Source of the DNA: Phycisphaerales bacterium UBA1926
Lineage (GTDB): Bacteria; Planctomycetota; Phycisphaerae; Phycisphaerales; UBA1924
Assembly (NCBI GenBank): GCA_002337215.1
Contig: DDFO01000051.1
Span: forward strand, 47,480-54,350
Direction of reading: 5' to 3'
DNA length: 6,871 nt
Shown: one piece after another, positions 1 to 4,988 of the stretch
Layout: every line of letters begins with the position of its first letter
How positions within the stretch are numbered: position 1 is the stretch's first letter
Notes under the pieces: model-generated
The model's input: only the letters and a program-made list of their open reading frames with translations
What the model was told of the DNA's origin: nothing
The model's database searches: none
Position numbers and translations under genes: made by a program

Positions 1-1448
1 AGGCGTGTGATCGAGTCGAGCAGGATGACGACGTCTTCGCCGAACTCGACCATCCGCTTGGCCTTCTCGATGACAACTTCCGCAACCGCCACGTGCCGGC
101 TCGCCTGCTCGTCGAAGGTGCTCGCGACGACCTCGACCTCGGGGTCGGTGTGGCGCTTGAAGTCCGTCACCTCTTCCGGACGCTCGTCAACGAGCAGCAC
201 GATGACCTTGGTGTCGGGATAGTTCTTTTTGATCGCCTGGGTCATCTTCTGGAGCAGGACGGTCTTGCCTGTGCGGGGCGGCGCGACGACCAGCGCCCGC
301 TGCCCCTTCCCGATCGGGGCCACCAGATCGACGATCCGAGTCTCGATCACGTCGGGCGTCGTCTCGAGCACGAACCGCTCCTCGGGGTGCAGCGGTGTCA
401 GGTCCTCGAAGTTCACGAGCTCATGGATCGCGCCGGGATCCCGGCCGTTGACCGTCTCGACACGCAGCAGCGCGAAGTACCGCTCGCTCTCCTTGGGAGG
501 CCGGATCGCGCCGCGGACCGTCATCCCGCGACGAAGCCCGAACCGGCGGATCTGGCTTGGCGAAACATAAATATCATCCGGCCCGGGCAGGTAGCTCTGC
601 TCGGGCGAGCGCAGGAACCCGAACCCGTCGGACATCGTCTCGAGCGTGCCCTCGCCGTACATGATGCCCTGACGCGTCGCCCGCGCCTTGAGCACCTTGA
701 AGATCAGGTCCTGCTTGGGGATGTCCTTGAAATCCTCGAGGCCCTCCTTCTCGGCGACCCCGAACAGCTCGTCGAGCTCCATCCGCTGGAGCTGACCGAT
801 CGTGAGCTGATCGCCCTCGTCCAGCGGGCCCTTCTCGGCGGCGATCTTCTCGAGTTCCGCCGCCTCGCGCTCGAGCTCCTCATCGCTCGGCAGCACGGAG
901 TTGTTGTAGCGCGGGTGATAGTTGCCACCACCACCGCCGCCGCCGCCGGAGTGGCCTCCGCCCGACGAGCCCTTGCGCTTCTTCCGCTTGCGGCGACGAC
1001 CCTCCCGGCCCTCGCCCTGGCCGCTTCCCTGGTTGTTCCCCTGGCCGCCTCCGCCCTGGCTGTTCCCCTGCCCGCCCGACTGCCCGCCCGACTGGCTACC
1101 AGCTTGGCCAGAAGACTGACTCGAGCCCCCGCTCCCGCTCGCACCGGCGCCGCCGTCCGGCTTGGTGTCCGGCTTGGCCTCCGACTTCTCGGCGGGCTTG
1201 CTGTCTGCCTTGCCACCGGGCTTGTTGGCCGGCGCGCTGTCCGCTTTGGCATCGCCCGACGGCTTATCGGCGGACTTCGCCGACGATTTCGCGGCAGGCT
1301 TCTCGCTCGACTTGCCCCCCGACATCGCCGCGGCCTCATCGGCGATCTTCTTGGGAGCCGTCTTGCGTCGCGTGCGGCGAGGCTTCGCCTCCGCGCCCTC
1401 CGCGCCGGCGTCCTTCTCCGCGACCGCGTCCGTCTTTGCCTTTGCCAT
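1..1448 (-). CDS. rho: Transcription termination factor Rho, C-terminus cut by window edge
   Basis: ATP-dependent hexameric RNA helicase that terminates transcription. The window holds the first 482 codons; the frame runs off at base 1. Order of parts: residues 1-100 rich in Ala, Lys and Pro; 101-150 rich in Gly, Ser, Gln and Asn; a basic cluster RRRKRKKRK at 151-159; eight glycines at 168-175; a Rho_N-type helical domain at about 214-262; the cold-shock-like RNA-binding domain at about 263-340 with DGFGFLRS at 274-281; then the ATPase core with Walker A APPRTGKT (Lys395) and Walker [11 protein letters not shown] ending at the edge. E. coli Rho has 419 residues and no such N-terminal extension, so about 210 residues here are extra. 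ATG at 1448 is preferred because AGGAAG lies 9 bp upstream; in-frame ATGs at 1481 and 1517 would add 11 or 23 residues. About 150 C-terminal residues should lie outside the window. Identification is certain; the exact start is not. Confidence 0.97.
   Translation of the reverse strand, partial: MAKAKTDAVAEKDAGAEGAEAKPRRTRRKTAPKKIADEAAAMSGGKSSEKPAAKSSAKSADKPSGDAKADSAPANKPGGKADSKPAEKSEAKPDTKPDGGAGASGSGGSSQSSGQAGSQSGGQSGGQGNSQGGGGQGNNQGSGQGEGREGRRRKRKKRKGSSGGGHSGGGGGGGGNYHPRYNNSVLPSDEELEREAAELEKIAAEKGPLDEGDQLTIGQLQRMELDELFGVAEKEGLEDFKDIPKQDLIFKVLKARATRQGIMYGEGTLETMSDGFGFLRSPEQSYLPGPDDIYVSPSQIRRFGLRRGMTVRGAIRPPKESERYFALLRVETVNGRDPGAIHELVNFEDLTPLHPEERFVLETTPDVIETRIVDLVAPIGKGQRALVVAPPRTGKTVLLQKMTQAIKKNYPDTKVIVLLVDERPEEVTDFKRHTDPEVEVVASTFDEQASRHVAVAEVVIEKAKRMVEFGEDVVILLDSITR
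924..947 (-). repeat. GGY trinucleotide run coding for eight glycines in Rho
   Basis: On the minus strand eight glycine codons in a row (four GGC, three GGT, one GGC) code for Gly168-Gly175 of Rho, just after the basic cluster. It is prone to slippage and may vary in length between strains. Confidence 0.8.
1069..1092 (-). repeat. 12-bp tandem duplication in rho low-complexity region
   Basis: Plus strand TGCCCGCCCGAC occurs twice in tandem. It codes for a repeated Ser-Gly-Gly-Gln unit in the Gly/Gln-rich part of the Rho N-terminus (residues about 119-127), showing that this stretch has grown by duplication. Confidence 0.75.
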
Positions 1449-1457
1449 GTCTTCAGT

Positions 1458-1463
1458 CTTCCT
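1458..1463 (-). promoter_or_regulatory. Ribosome binding site of rho
   Basis: Minus strand reads AGGAAG, 9 bases before ATG at 1448. It decides for this start over the in-frame ATGs at 1481 (only a weak GAGG before it) and 1517 (no purine-rich stretch; the hairpin abuts it). Confidence 0.55.
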
Positions 1464-1517
1464 GCCCGATCGACGGCTCATCGCCGCCTCGGGACAACCC
1501 GATCCCACCGAGCCCAT

Positions 1518-1534
1518 GCCGTGAAAATCACGGC
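1518..1534 (-). promoter_or_regulatory. Hairpin / inverted repeat in rho leader
   Basis: Perfect inverted repeat: GCCGTGA, three bases, TCACGGC. It lies in the 184-bp gap after coaE and 69 bp before the preferred rho start. On the minus-strand RNA it forms a 7-bp stem with a UUU loop, but no U run follows, so it does not look like an intrinsic terminator. It could be an operator or an RNA element in the rho leader. Rho is autoregulated in E. coli through its leader, which makes the position suggestive. The function is inferred. Confidence 0.4.
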
Positions 1535-1632
1535 CCGCCCGATGTTTCAGAAAGGGGATTCCACACCAGAGCCCGCGTAGCCCGGTCCGAACCCCGGCAG
1601 CCGACAGAGCGACACCGACGTTCAAAGGCGAT

Positions 1633-2289
1633 TCACTTGGACAAGCGGGAGCGCGTCTCGCGCCGGATCTGGTCGAACACCTCGCGGACCCCGGCTTCCA
1701 TCGAAGCCCGATCGCCCGCGTTGATCACTGAATAATCCGACCGCCGACGCTTCTCATCAAGCGGCCACTGCGCTTTTTCTCGCCTGCCCAGTTCATCGGC
1801 GTCCCAGCCCCGCGACTCCATCACACGCCGCAACCGCTCTTCGCGAGGACACTCCACGAATACCACCGCGTCGCATTCGCCCTCCAGCCCCGCCTCAAAC
1901 AGCAGCGGCGCGTCAATCACGAACCCTGTGACCCCGCTCTCCGACGCCGCCTCGGCGAGCCGATCCGCCCGCATCGCGTGCAATCGCGGATGAATCACCG
2001 ATTCCAGCCACTCCCGCTCCGAATCATCAGCGAACACAATCCGACCAACGCTCGATCGGTCGATCGCACCCGCCTCATCCAGCACGCCCTCGCCCCACCG
2101 CTCGACCAGCACCCCCCGGACCTTGGGGTCGCTGAGCAGACTTTTCGCTTCGGTGTCCGAGTCGCTCACGACGCAGCCGAGCGACGCGAAGACCCGCGCC
2201 ACGGTCGATTTGCCCGACCCGATCCCGCCGACGATCCCGATCACGGGAATCCTGACGGCCTCCGCCCTGCGAGCCTCCCGCTCAGTCAT
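1633..2289 (-). CDS. coaE: Dephospho-CoA kinase
   Basis: Catalyses the last step of coenzyme A synthesis, ATP-dependent phosphorylation of the 3'-hydroxyl of dephospho-CoA, in the cytoplasm. With the start at 2289 the protein has 218 residues, close to the usual 200. Visible motifs: P-loop GGIGSGKST at 21-29; SDSDTEAK at 42-49, equivalent to the family's DAD segment; HPRLH at 100-104; [11 protein letters not shown] at 126-136, the PLLFE signature; and the lid and C-terminal [18 protein letters not shown] at about 169-186. An in-frame ATG at 2337 would add 16 residues (MNRARRR...) with no family counterpart; ATG at 2289 overlaps the stop of the upstream PH-domain gene by 8 bp, which fits translational coupling, so I prefer it. 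Downstream neighbour is rho, an arrangement I recall from other Planctomycetes-Verrucomicrobia genomes. Confidence 0.95.
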   Translation of the reverse strand: MTEREARRAEAVRIPVIGIVGGIGSGKSTVARVFASLGCVVSDSDTEAKSLLSDPKVRGVLVERWGEGVLDEAGAIDRSSVGRIVFADDSEREWLESVIHPRLHAMRADRLAEAASESGVTGFVIDAPLLFEAGLEGECDAVVFVECPREERLRRVMESRGWDADELGRREKAQWPLDEKRRRSDYSVINAGDRASMEAGVREVFDQIRRETRSRLSK

Positions 2290-2860
2290 CACCGGCCCCG
2301 CGTCTTTTTTCGTGAGCCTTCTCCGGGCTCGATTCATCGGCCGTTTCGTGCGCCCGGCCGAGCACGCGAACCTCGTCGGCGAACTTCTGCGGATCGCCCA
2401 CGATCCGCCAGACGACCTCGTACCCGCCCGTGCCCGCCGTCGCGAAGCCCACCGACCCCAGCCCGAAGAGCCGCTGCACGAACGGGCGATCCACCACGAC
2501 GTTCCGAAGCCCGTCGATCGCGACCTCGCTCCGCGTGCGGTTCAGCACCCCAACGACGCTGTACACCACCGGCGTCTCGCCGTCCCGCGCCTCGACGCCG
2601 TACCCGCGGACCGCCCGCTGCAACACCGCCCACACCACGCGAGCGAGCATCGCGCCGCCCCCCGCGAGCAGCACGGACCCCTCACTCACGCCGACATCGC
2701 CGAAGCCCGCCCACCGGACAACCATCACCGCGAGCCAGGCGCACAGAGTGAACAACGCGATCCCCGCGTACTGCCGGATCGGAAAGAAGACCACGAACAG
2801 CGGGTGGGGCCGGGTCCGAACGCCAGTCTCGCGCCGCCCATGCTCCATACGCTCAGCCAC
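2282..2860 (-). CDS. Two-helix membrane protein with bacterial PH domain (bPH_2/DUF304-like)
   Basis: A 192-residue protein of unknown exact role. A short cytoplasmic head (1-20) is followed by two hydrophobic segments at about 31-50 and 62-80, then a soluble domain at about 86-165. That domain contains LNRTRSEVAIDGLRNVVV followed by RPFVQRLFGLGSVGFATAG, the pattern of the YdbS/bPH_2 family (strand, 'I..LRNV', then 'RLFG.G.V...TAG'). The tail (170-192) is charged and probably disordered. The GTG start at 2860 overlaps the hpt stop by 8 bp in the same way the next junction does, so I prefer it to ATG at 2848, which would remove four residues. Its position between hpt and coaE suggests co-expression only; neither a lipid ligand nor a partner can be read from the sequence. 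Family placement is by pattern, not by search. Confidence 0.8.
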   Translation of the reverse strand: MAERMEHGRRETGVRTRPHPLFVVFFPIRQYAGIALFTLCAWLAVMVVRWAGFGDVGVSEGSVLLAGGGAMLARVVWAVLQRAVRGYGVEARDGETPVVYSVVGVLNRTRSEVAIDGLRNVVVDRPFVQRLFGLGSVGFATAGTGGYEVVWRIVGDPQKFADEVRVLGRAHETADESSPEKAHEKRRGAGDD

Positions 2861-3434
2861 CGCCCGCCGCTTCCGGCTTCAACACCGCGATGTCGGGCAG
2901 GTTCCGGTAATACCCATCAAAGTCGAGCCCGTACCCCACCACGAACTCGTCGGGGATATCAAAGCCCGCATAGTCCGGCTCGATCGGCACGGCCCGCCGC
3001 GCACGCTTATCCAGCAGCACCACCGTCCGCACGCTCGCGGGCTTCTGCTCGTTCACGATCGACCGCACCAGCTGCAGCGTCCGCCCCGAGTCGAGGATGT
3101 CATCGACGAGCACCACGTGCTTGCCCGCCATCCCCTGGGGCAATTCGCTCTTGAGGTGCGCTCCCTTGCTCTCCATCGTCTGCCCCGGATAGCTCGACAC
3201 CGCGATCAACTCCAGGCTCAGCTTCATGGGCATGCACCGGATCAGATCCGCCACGAACACGATCGACCCGGTCATGATCGGGATCATCATGATCCGGTGG
3301 TCCGCCTCCGGGTCCCCCTCCGCCTCGAGCTCCCGGCGCAGGTCCCCCGCAAGCCGCTCGGCGATGCCGCGCACCCGCTCCGCGACCTCGTCGCGCCCGA
3401 TCAACACTTTCTCGATATCGCGTTGCATATGCAT
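2853..3434 (-). CDS. hpt: Hypoxanthine phosphoribosyltransferase
   Basis: Purine salvage enzyme that joins hypoxanthine (often also guanine) to PRPP, giving the nucleotide and pyrophosphate. Length 193 residues, typical for the bacterial family (about 180). The PRPP-binding signature VVLVDDILDSGRT sits at 107-119, with the acidic pair D111-D112. The segment LLDKRARR at 140-147 and DYAGFDIPDEFVVGYGLDFDGYYRNLP at 154-180 (read in pieces) match the purine-binding and C-terminal part of HPRT closely. One departure: the pyrophosphate loop, usually L-K-G, reads IMTGSIVF here (53-60), so the lysine is replaced by Thr55. Starts at 3434 or, two codons later, at 3428 (ATGCATATG); neither has a strong Shine-Dalgarno sequence. 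ppa lies 31 bp upstream, and the pyrophosphate it hydrolyses is a product of this enzyme. Confidence 0.94.
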   Translation of the reverse strand: MHMQRDIEKVLIGRDEVAERVRGIAERLAGDLRRELEAEGDPEADHRIMMIPIMTGSIVFVADLIRCMPMKLSLELIAVSSYPGQTMESKGAHLKSELPQGMAGKHVVLVDDILDSGRTLQLVRSIVNEQKPASVRTVVLLDKRARRAVPIEPDYAGFDIPDEFVVGYGLDFDGYYRNLPDIAVLKPEAAGGG

Positions 3435-3459
3435 CCAGAAACCCGTAACCCGTAACCAG
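3432..3459 (-). repeat. Degenerate heptanucleotide tandem repeat before hpt
   Basis: On the minus strand four consecutive 7-mers read CTGGTTA, CGGGTTA, CGGGTTT, CTGGATG. The last one contains the ATG at 3434. It fills almost the whole ppa-hpt gap. The period and position recall short tandemly repeated heptamers known from other bacterial intergenic regions; the assignment to such a class is an inference. It may influence hpt translation because it occupies the place where a Shine-Dalgarno sequence would be. Confidence 0.6.
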
Positions 3460-3465
3460 TGGCTC

Positions 3466-4023
3466 TTAGTGCTTCAGCTCGCCGCGCTGCCGCATCTCGC
3501 TGTACCGCTTCATCGAGTCCTCGATCACCTGGTGGGCCGCCGCGGGCGGCAGGATCTCGTCCACCTCCACGATCTTGTCCTCGAGCGTCTTGTAGTCCTC
3601 GAAGAACCGGCGGAGCATCTTGAACGTGTGCGGCGGGAACTCGCTCGCCGCCTTGTAATGGCTGAACTCGGGGCCGTTGTTGATCACCCCGATGATCTTG
3701 TGATCCGGGTCCCCGTCGTCGATCATCGTCATCATCCCGACGACCCGCACATCGCAGATGCACAGGGGCGGGATGGTCTCCGCGCAGAACACGAGGATGT
3801 CGAGCGGGTCGTCGTCCTCGGCCATCGTCTGCGGGATGAACCCGTAGTTCGCCGGGTAGTACACCGCGCTCGACAGCACCCGGTCGAGCCTCAGCATCCC
3901 CGTCTGCTTGTCGAGCTCGTACTTGTTGGAAGACCCCTTCGGGATCTCGATGATCGCGCGGACGTGCTCGGGCAGTGAGAGCCCGGGAGCGGAGGGGGTG
4001 ACGTCGTGCCAGGAGTGGAGCAT
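3466..4023 (-). CDS. ppa: Inorganic pyrophosphatase, soluble family I
   Basis: Mg-dependent cytoplasmic enzyme hydrolysing pyrophosphate to two phosphates and so pulling biosynthetic reactions forward. With ATG at 4023 it has 185 residues, near the 175 of E. coli. Active-site residues are complete: Glu25-x-x-Lys-type start region with Lys34 and Tyr35 (NKYE), YPANYGFIP at 56-64, the signature DDDPLDI at 70-76 (Asp70, Asp72, Asp75), Asp102, Asp107 and Lys109 in the DDGDPDHK stretch, and FEDYKTLE at 141-148 with Tyr144-Lys145. A TTG two codons upstream (4029) is open but unlikely. No good Shine-Dalgarno sequence precedes the ATG. It sits 29 bp after the SCO-like gene and 31 bp before hpt, which supports a shared transcript. 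Confidence 0.96.
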   Translation of the reverse strand: MLHSWHDVTPSAPGLSLPEHVRAIIEIPKGSSNKYELDKQTGMLRLDRVLSSAVYYPANYGFIPQTMAEDDDPLDILVFCAETIPPLCICDVRVVGMMTMIDDGDPDHKIIGVINNGPEFSHYKAASEFPPHTFKMLRRFFEDYKTLEDKIVEVDEILPPAAAHQVIEDSMKRYSEMRQRGELKH

Positions 4024-4052
4024 CCGCAAAGCGTAGCAGACCCGGCTCGCGA

Positions 4053-4763
4053 TCAGTCCAACGCCGCCAGCCCATCCGCCACCAACTCGTCCACCGCCTC
4101 CGCATCGTTAAACGCGTACACCCCGATCAACCTCCGGTCCGGCCCCACCAGCAGCAGCCGGGTCGGGTGCAGAATGTTGTTCATCATCGCCCCCGTCGGG
4201 TCCGCGACCTGGATCTCCGCCTGCTCGCGCAACTCAAACCCGATGCTCTCGCGCACCAGTTCCCGCACGGCCTCGGGGTCCCCCGTCAGAAACCGCCAGC
4301 GCTCGGGGTCCGCCCCGTACGACTCGGCGAACGACGAGATCACCGCCGGCGTGTCACGCCCGCCGTCCACGCTGATGCTCGCCAGACGCAGATCCGAGCC
4401 TGCTGTCCGCCCCTGGATGTCGTTCATCACCCGCGCGATCGCCGGGCAAGGCCCGTTGCAACTCGTGAAGAAGAACGTCAGCACCGTGACCCCGCCGTCG
4501 AACAGCGATTCGTCCACGGGCCGACCGTCCCGGTCGATCAAGTCGAACGCGCCGACGCGGAACCCGGCGTAGGGGTTCTCGTCCGAGGCTTCTCCATCGG
4601 GCACGGCGGCGCCCTCGCCATCCACCGCCTCGGGAGCCTCCGTGTTATCCACCACCCCGGTTTCCGCGAGGGACCCGCCCCCCGGCGCACCGCTCTTCCC
4701 GAAGAGCGATCCCGCGAGGTAGCCCGCCGCCGCGCCTGCGAGCACCGCAAGCAGGAATCCCAC
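4053..4763 (-). CDS. SCO1/SenC/PrrC-family protein, probable copper chaperone; N-terminus may be interrupted
   Basis: Membrane-anchored thioredoxin-fold protein of the type that delivers copper to the CuA centre of cytochrome oxidase or acts as a thiol reductase outside the membrane. From GTG at 4763 it has 236 residues: a membrane segment at about 2-22, an acidic low-complexity linker to about 62, then the SCO domain. The copper-ligand motif CNGPCP carries Cys102 and Cys106, and the third ligand is probably His199 in NNILHPTRLLLVG. SVDGGRDTP at 131-139 and WRFLTG at 156-161 are further family marks. GTG 4763 has GGGGGA 8 bp upstream. The natural N-terminus may be longer: in the same frame, ATG at 4835 with GAGGG 7 bp upstream opens 12 codons and then meets an amber stop at 4797-4799, after which the frame continues TAKRSGWGTFLV into the membrane segment. 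No cytochrome oxidase gene is in the window. Confidence 0.85.
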   Translation of the reverse strand: MGFLLAVLAGAAAGYLAGSLFGKSGAPGGGSLAETGVVDNTEAPEAVDGEGAAVPDGEASDENPYAGFRVGAFDLIDRDGRPVDESLFDGGVTVLTFFFTSCNGPCPAIARVMNDIQGRTAGSDLRLASISVDGGRDTPAVISSFAESYGADPERWRFLTGDPEAVRELVRESIGFELREQAEIQVADPTGAMMNNILHPTRLLLVGPDRRLIGVYAFNDAEAVDELVADGLAALD

Positions 4764-4796
4764 GAGGAACGTCCCCCACCCCGACCGCTTCGCCGT

Positions 4797-4835
4797 CTAT
4801 AGCCCGGCCGTCGAATTGTGTTCGATCTCGCTCAT
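4797..4835 (-). other. 12-codon ORF in the frame of the SCO-like gene, ended by TAG
   Basis: Reads MSEIEHNSTAGL then TAG. It has a better ribosome binding site (GAGGG at 4843-4847, spacing 7) than most genes here. After the TAG the same frame stays open for 11 codons to the GTG start of the SCO-like gene, including the Lys-Arg pair expected on the cytoplasmic side of the membrane anchor. It is either the original start of that gene cut by a nonsense codon, or a leader peptide translated upstream of it. The codons are seen; the interpretation is inference. Confidence 0.5.
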
Positions 4836-4842
4836 CGTGAAG

Positions 4843-4847
4843 CCCTC
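4843..4847 (-). promoter_or_regulatory. Ribosome binding site before ATG 4835
   Basis: Minus strand GAGGG, 7 bases before ATG at 4835. It is the clearest Shine-Dalgarno sequence in the window and argues that translation begins at 4835, upstream of the amber codon. Confidence 0.55.
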
Positions 4848-4905
4848 GCCCGAATCCTCAGCAGGTCAAACCCCGACAACGCAATCATCGACCATATCAG
4901 CGCGG

Positions 4906-4941
4906 CCAATCCCGCATGAACACGCATTGTTCCCAATCCGC
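4906..4941. promoter_or_regulatory. Candidate operator: dyad GAACA-N5-TGTTC between direct repeats
   Basis: A perfect inverted repeat GAACA CGCAT TGTTC occupies 4918-4932. It is bracketed by CCAATCCCGC at 4906-4915 and CCAATCCGC at 4933-4941. Its place in the middle of the divergent region would let one regulator act on both transcription units. Arms are only 5 bp, so chance is possible. Confidence 0.35.
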
Positions 4942-4988
4942 GAGCCTCCCCCCATACCCCGCGGCGTGCGCACATTTACACTCTCGGC

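Larger units (their letters stand above)
1449..1632. other. Intergenic region coaE-rho
   Basis: This 184-bp gap is the only long one inside the minus-strand gene block. It contains the rho ribosome binding site and the 17-bp inverted repeat described separately. I found no convincing -35/-10 pair: TTGAAC near 1622-1627 on the minus strand has no matching -10 at the usual distance. A rho promoter probably lies here because the spacing breaks the tight packing of the upstream genes, but readthrough from coaE is equally possible. Confidence 0.4.
4836..4988. other. Divergent intergenic region between SCO-like and GlmU-like genes
   Basis: This region must hold the promoters for the minus-strand operon and for the plus-strand GlmU-like gene. 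No strong -35/-10 pair is visible on either strand. On the plus strand TACACT at 4977-4982 (4 of 6 to TATAAT) would place a transcription start at or near the ATG at 4989, giving a leaderless message, but no -35 box fits. A dyad and flanking direct repeats in the centre are listed separately. Confidence 0.45.

Noticed and set aside
1518..1534. Intrinsic terminator after coaE
   Set aside because: The stem is good but no run of U follows on the minus strand, so it is kept only as a leader hairpin.
93..1580. Long plus-strand open frame opposite rho (495 codons)
   Set aside because: It is the antisense shadow of rho in GC-rich DNA. Its product is low-complexity Ala/Arg/Leu with no recognisable domain, while the minus strand carries all Rho motifs.
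2053..2066. Double CGATCG motif spaced by GT
   Set aside because: Inside coaE coding sequence; GATC-rich words are common in this GC-rich window and the codons explain it.
3281..3295. Perfect palindrome GGATCAT-C-ATGATCC
   Set aside because: It lies inside hpt and follows from the codons of an Ile-Met-Met-Ile stretch, so no separate function is needed.
2123..3455. Plus-strand open frames across coaE, the PH gene and hpt
   Set aside because: Translations are Pro/Arg/Ala-rich shadows; the minus-strand proteins have complete catalytic motifs.
4918..4932. LexA/SOS box
   Set aside because: GAAC and GTTC are present, but the spacing (GAAC-N7-GTTC as an inverted repeat) does not match the LexA boxes I know, and neither flanking gene is an SOS gene.
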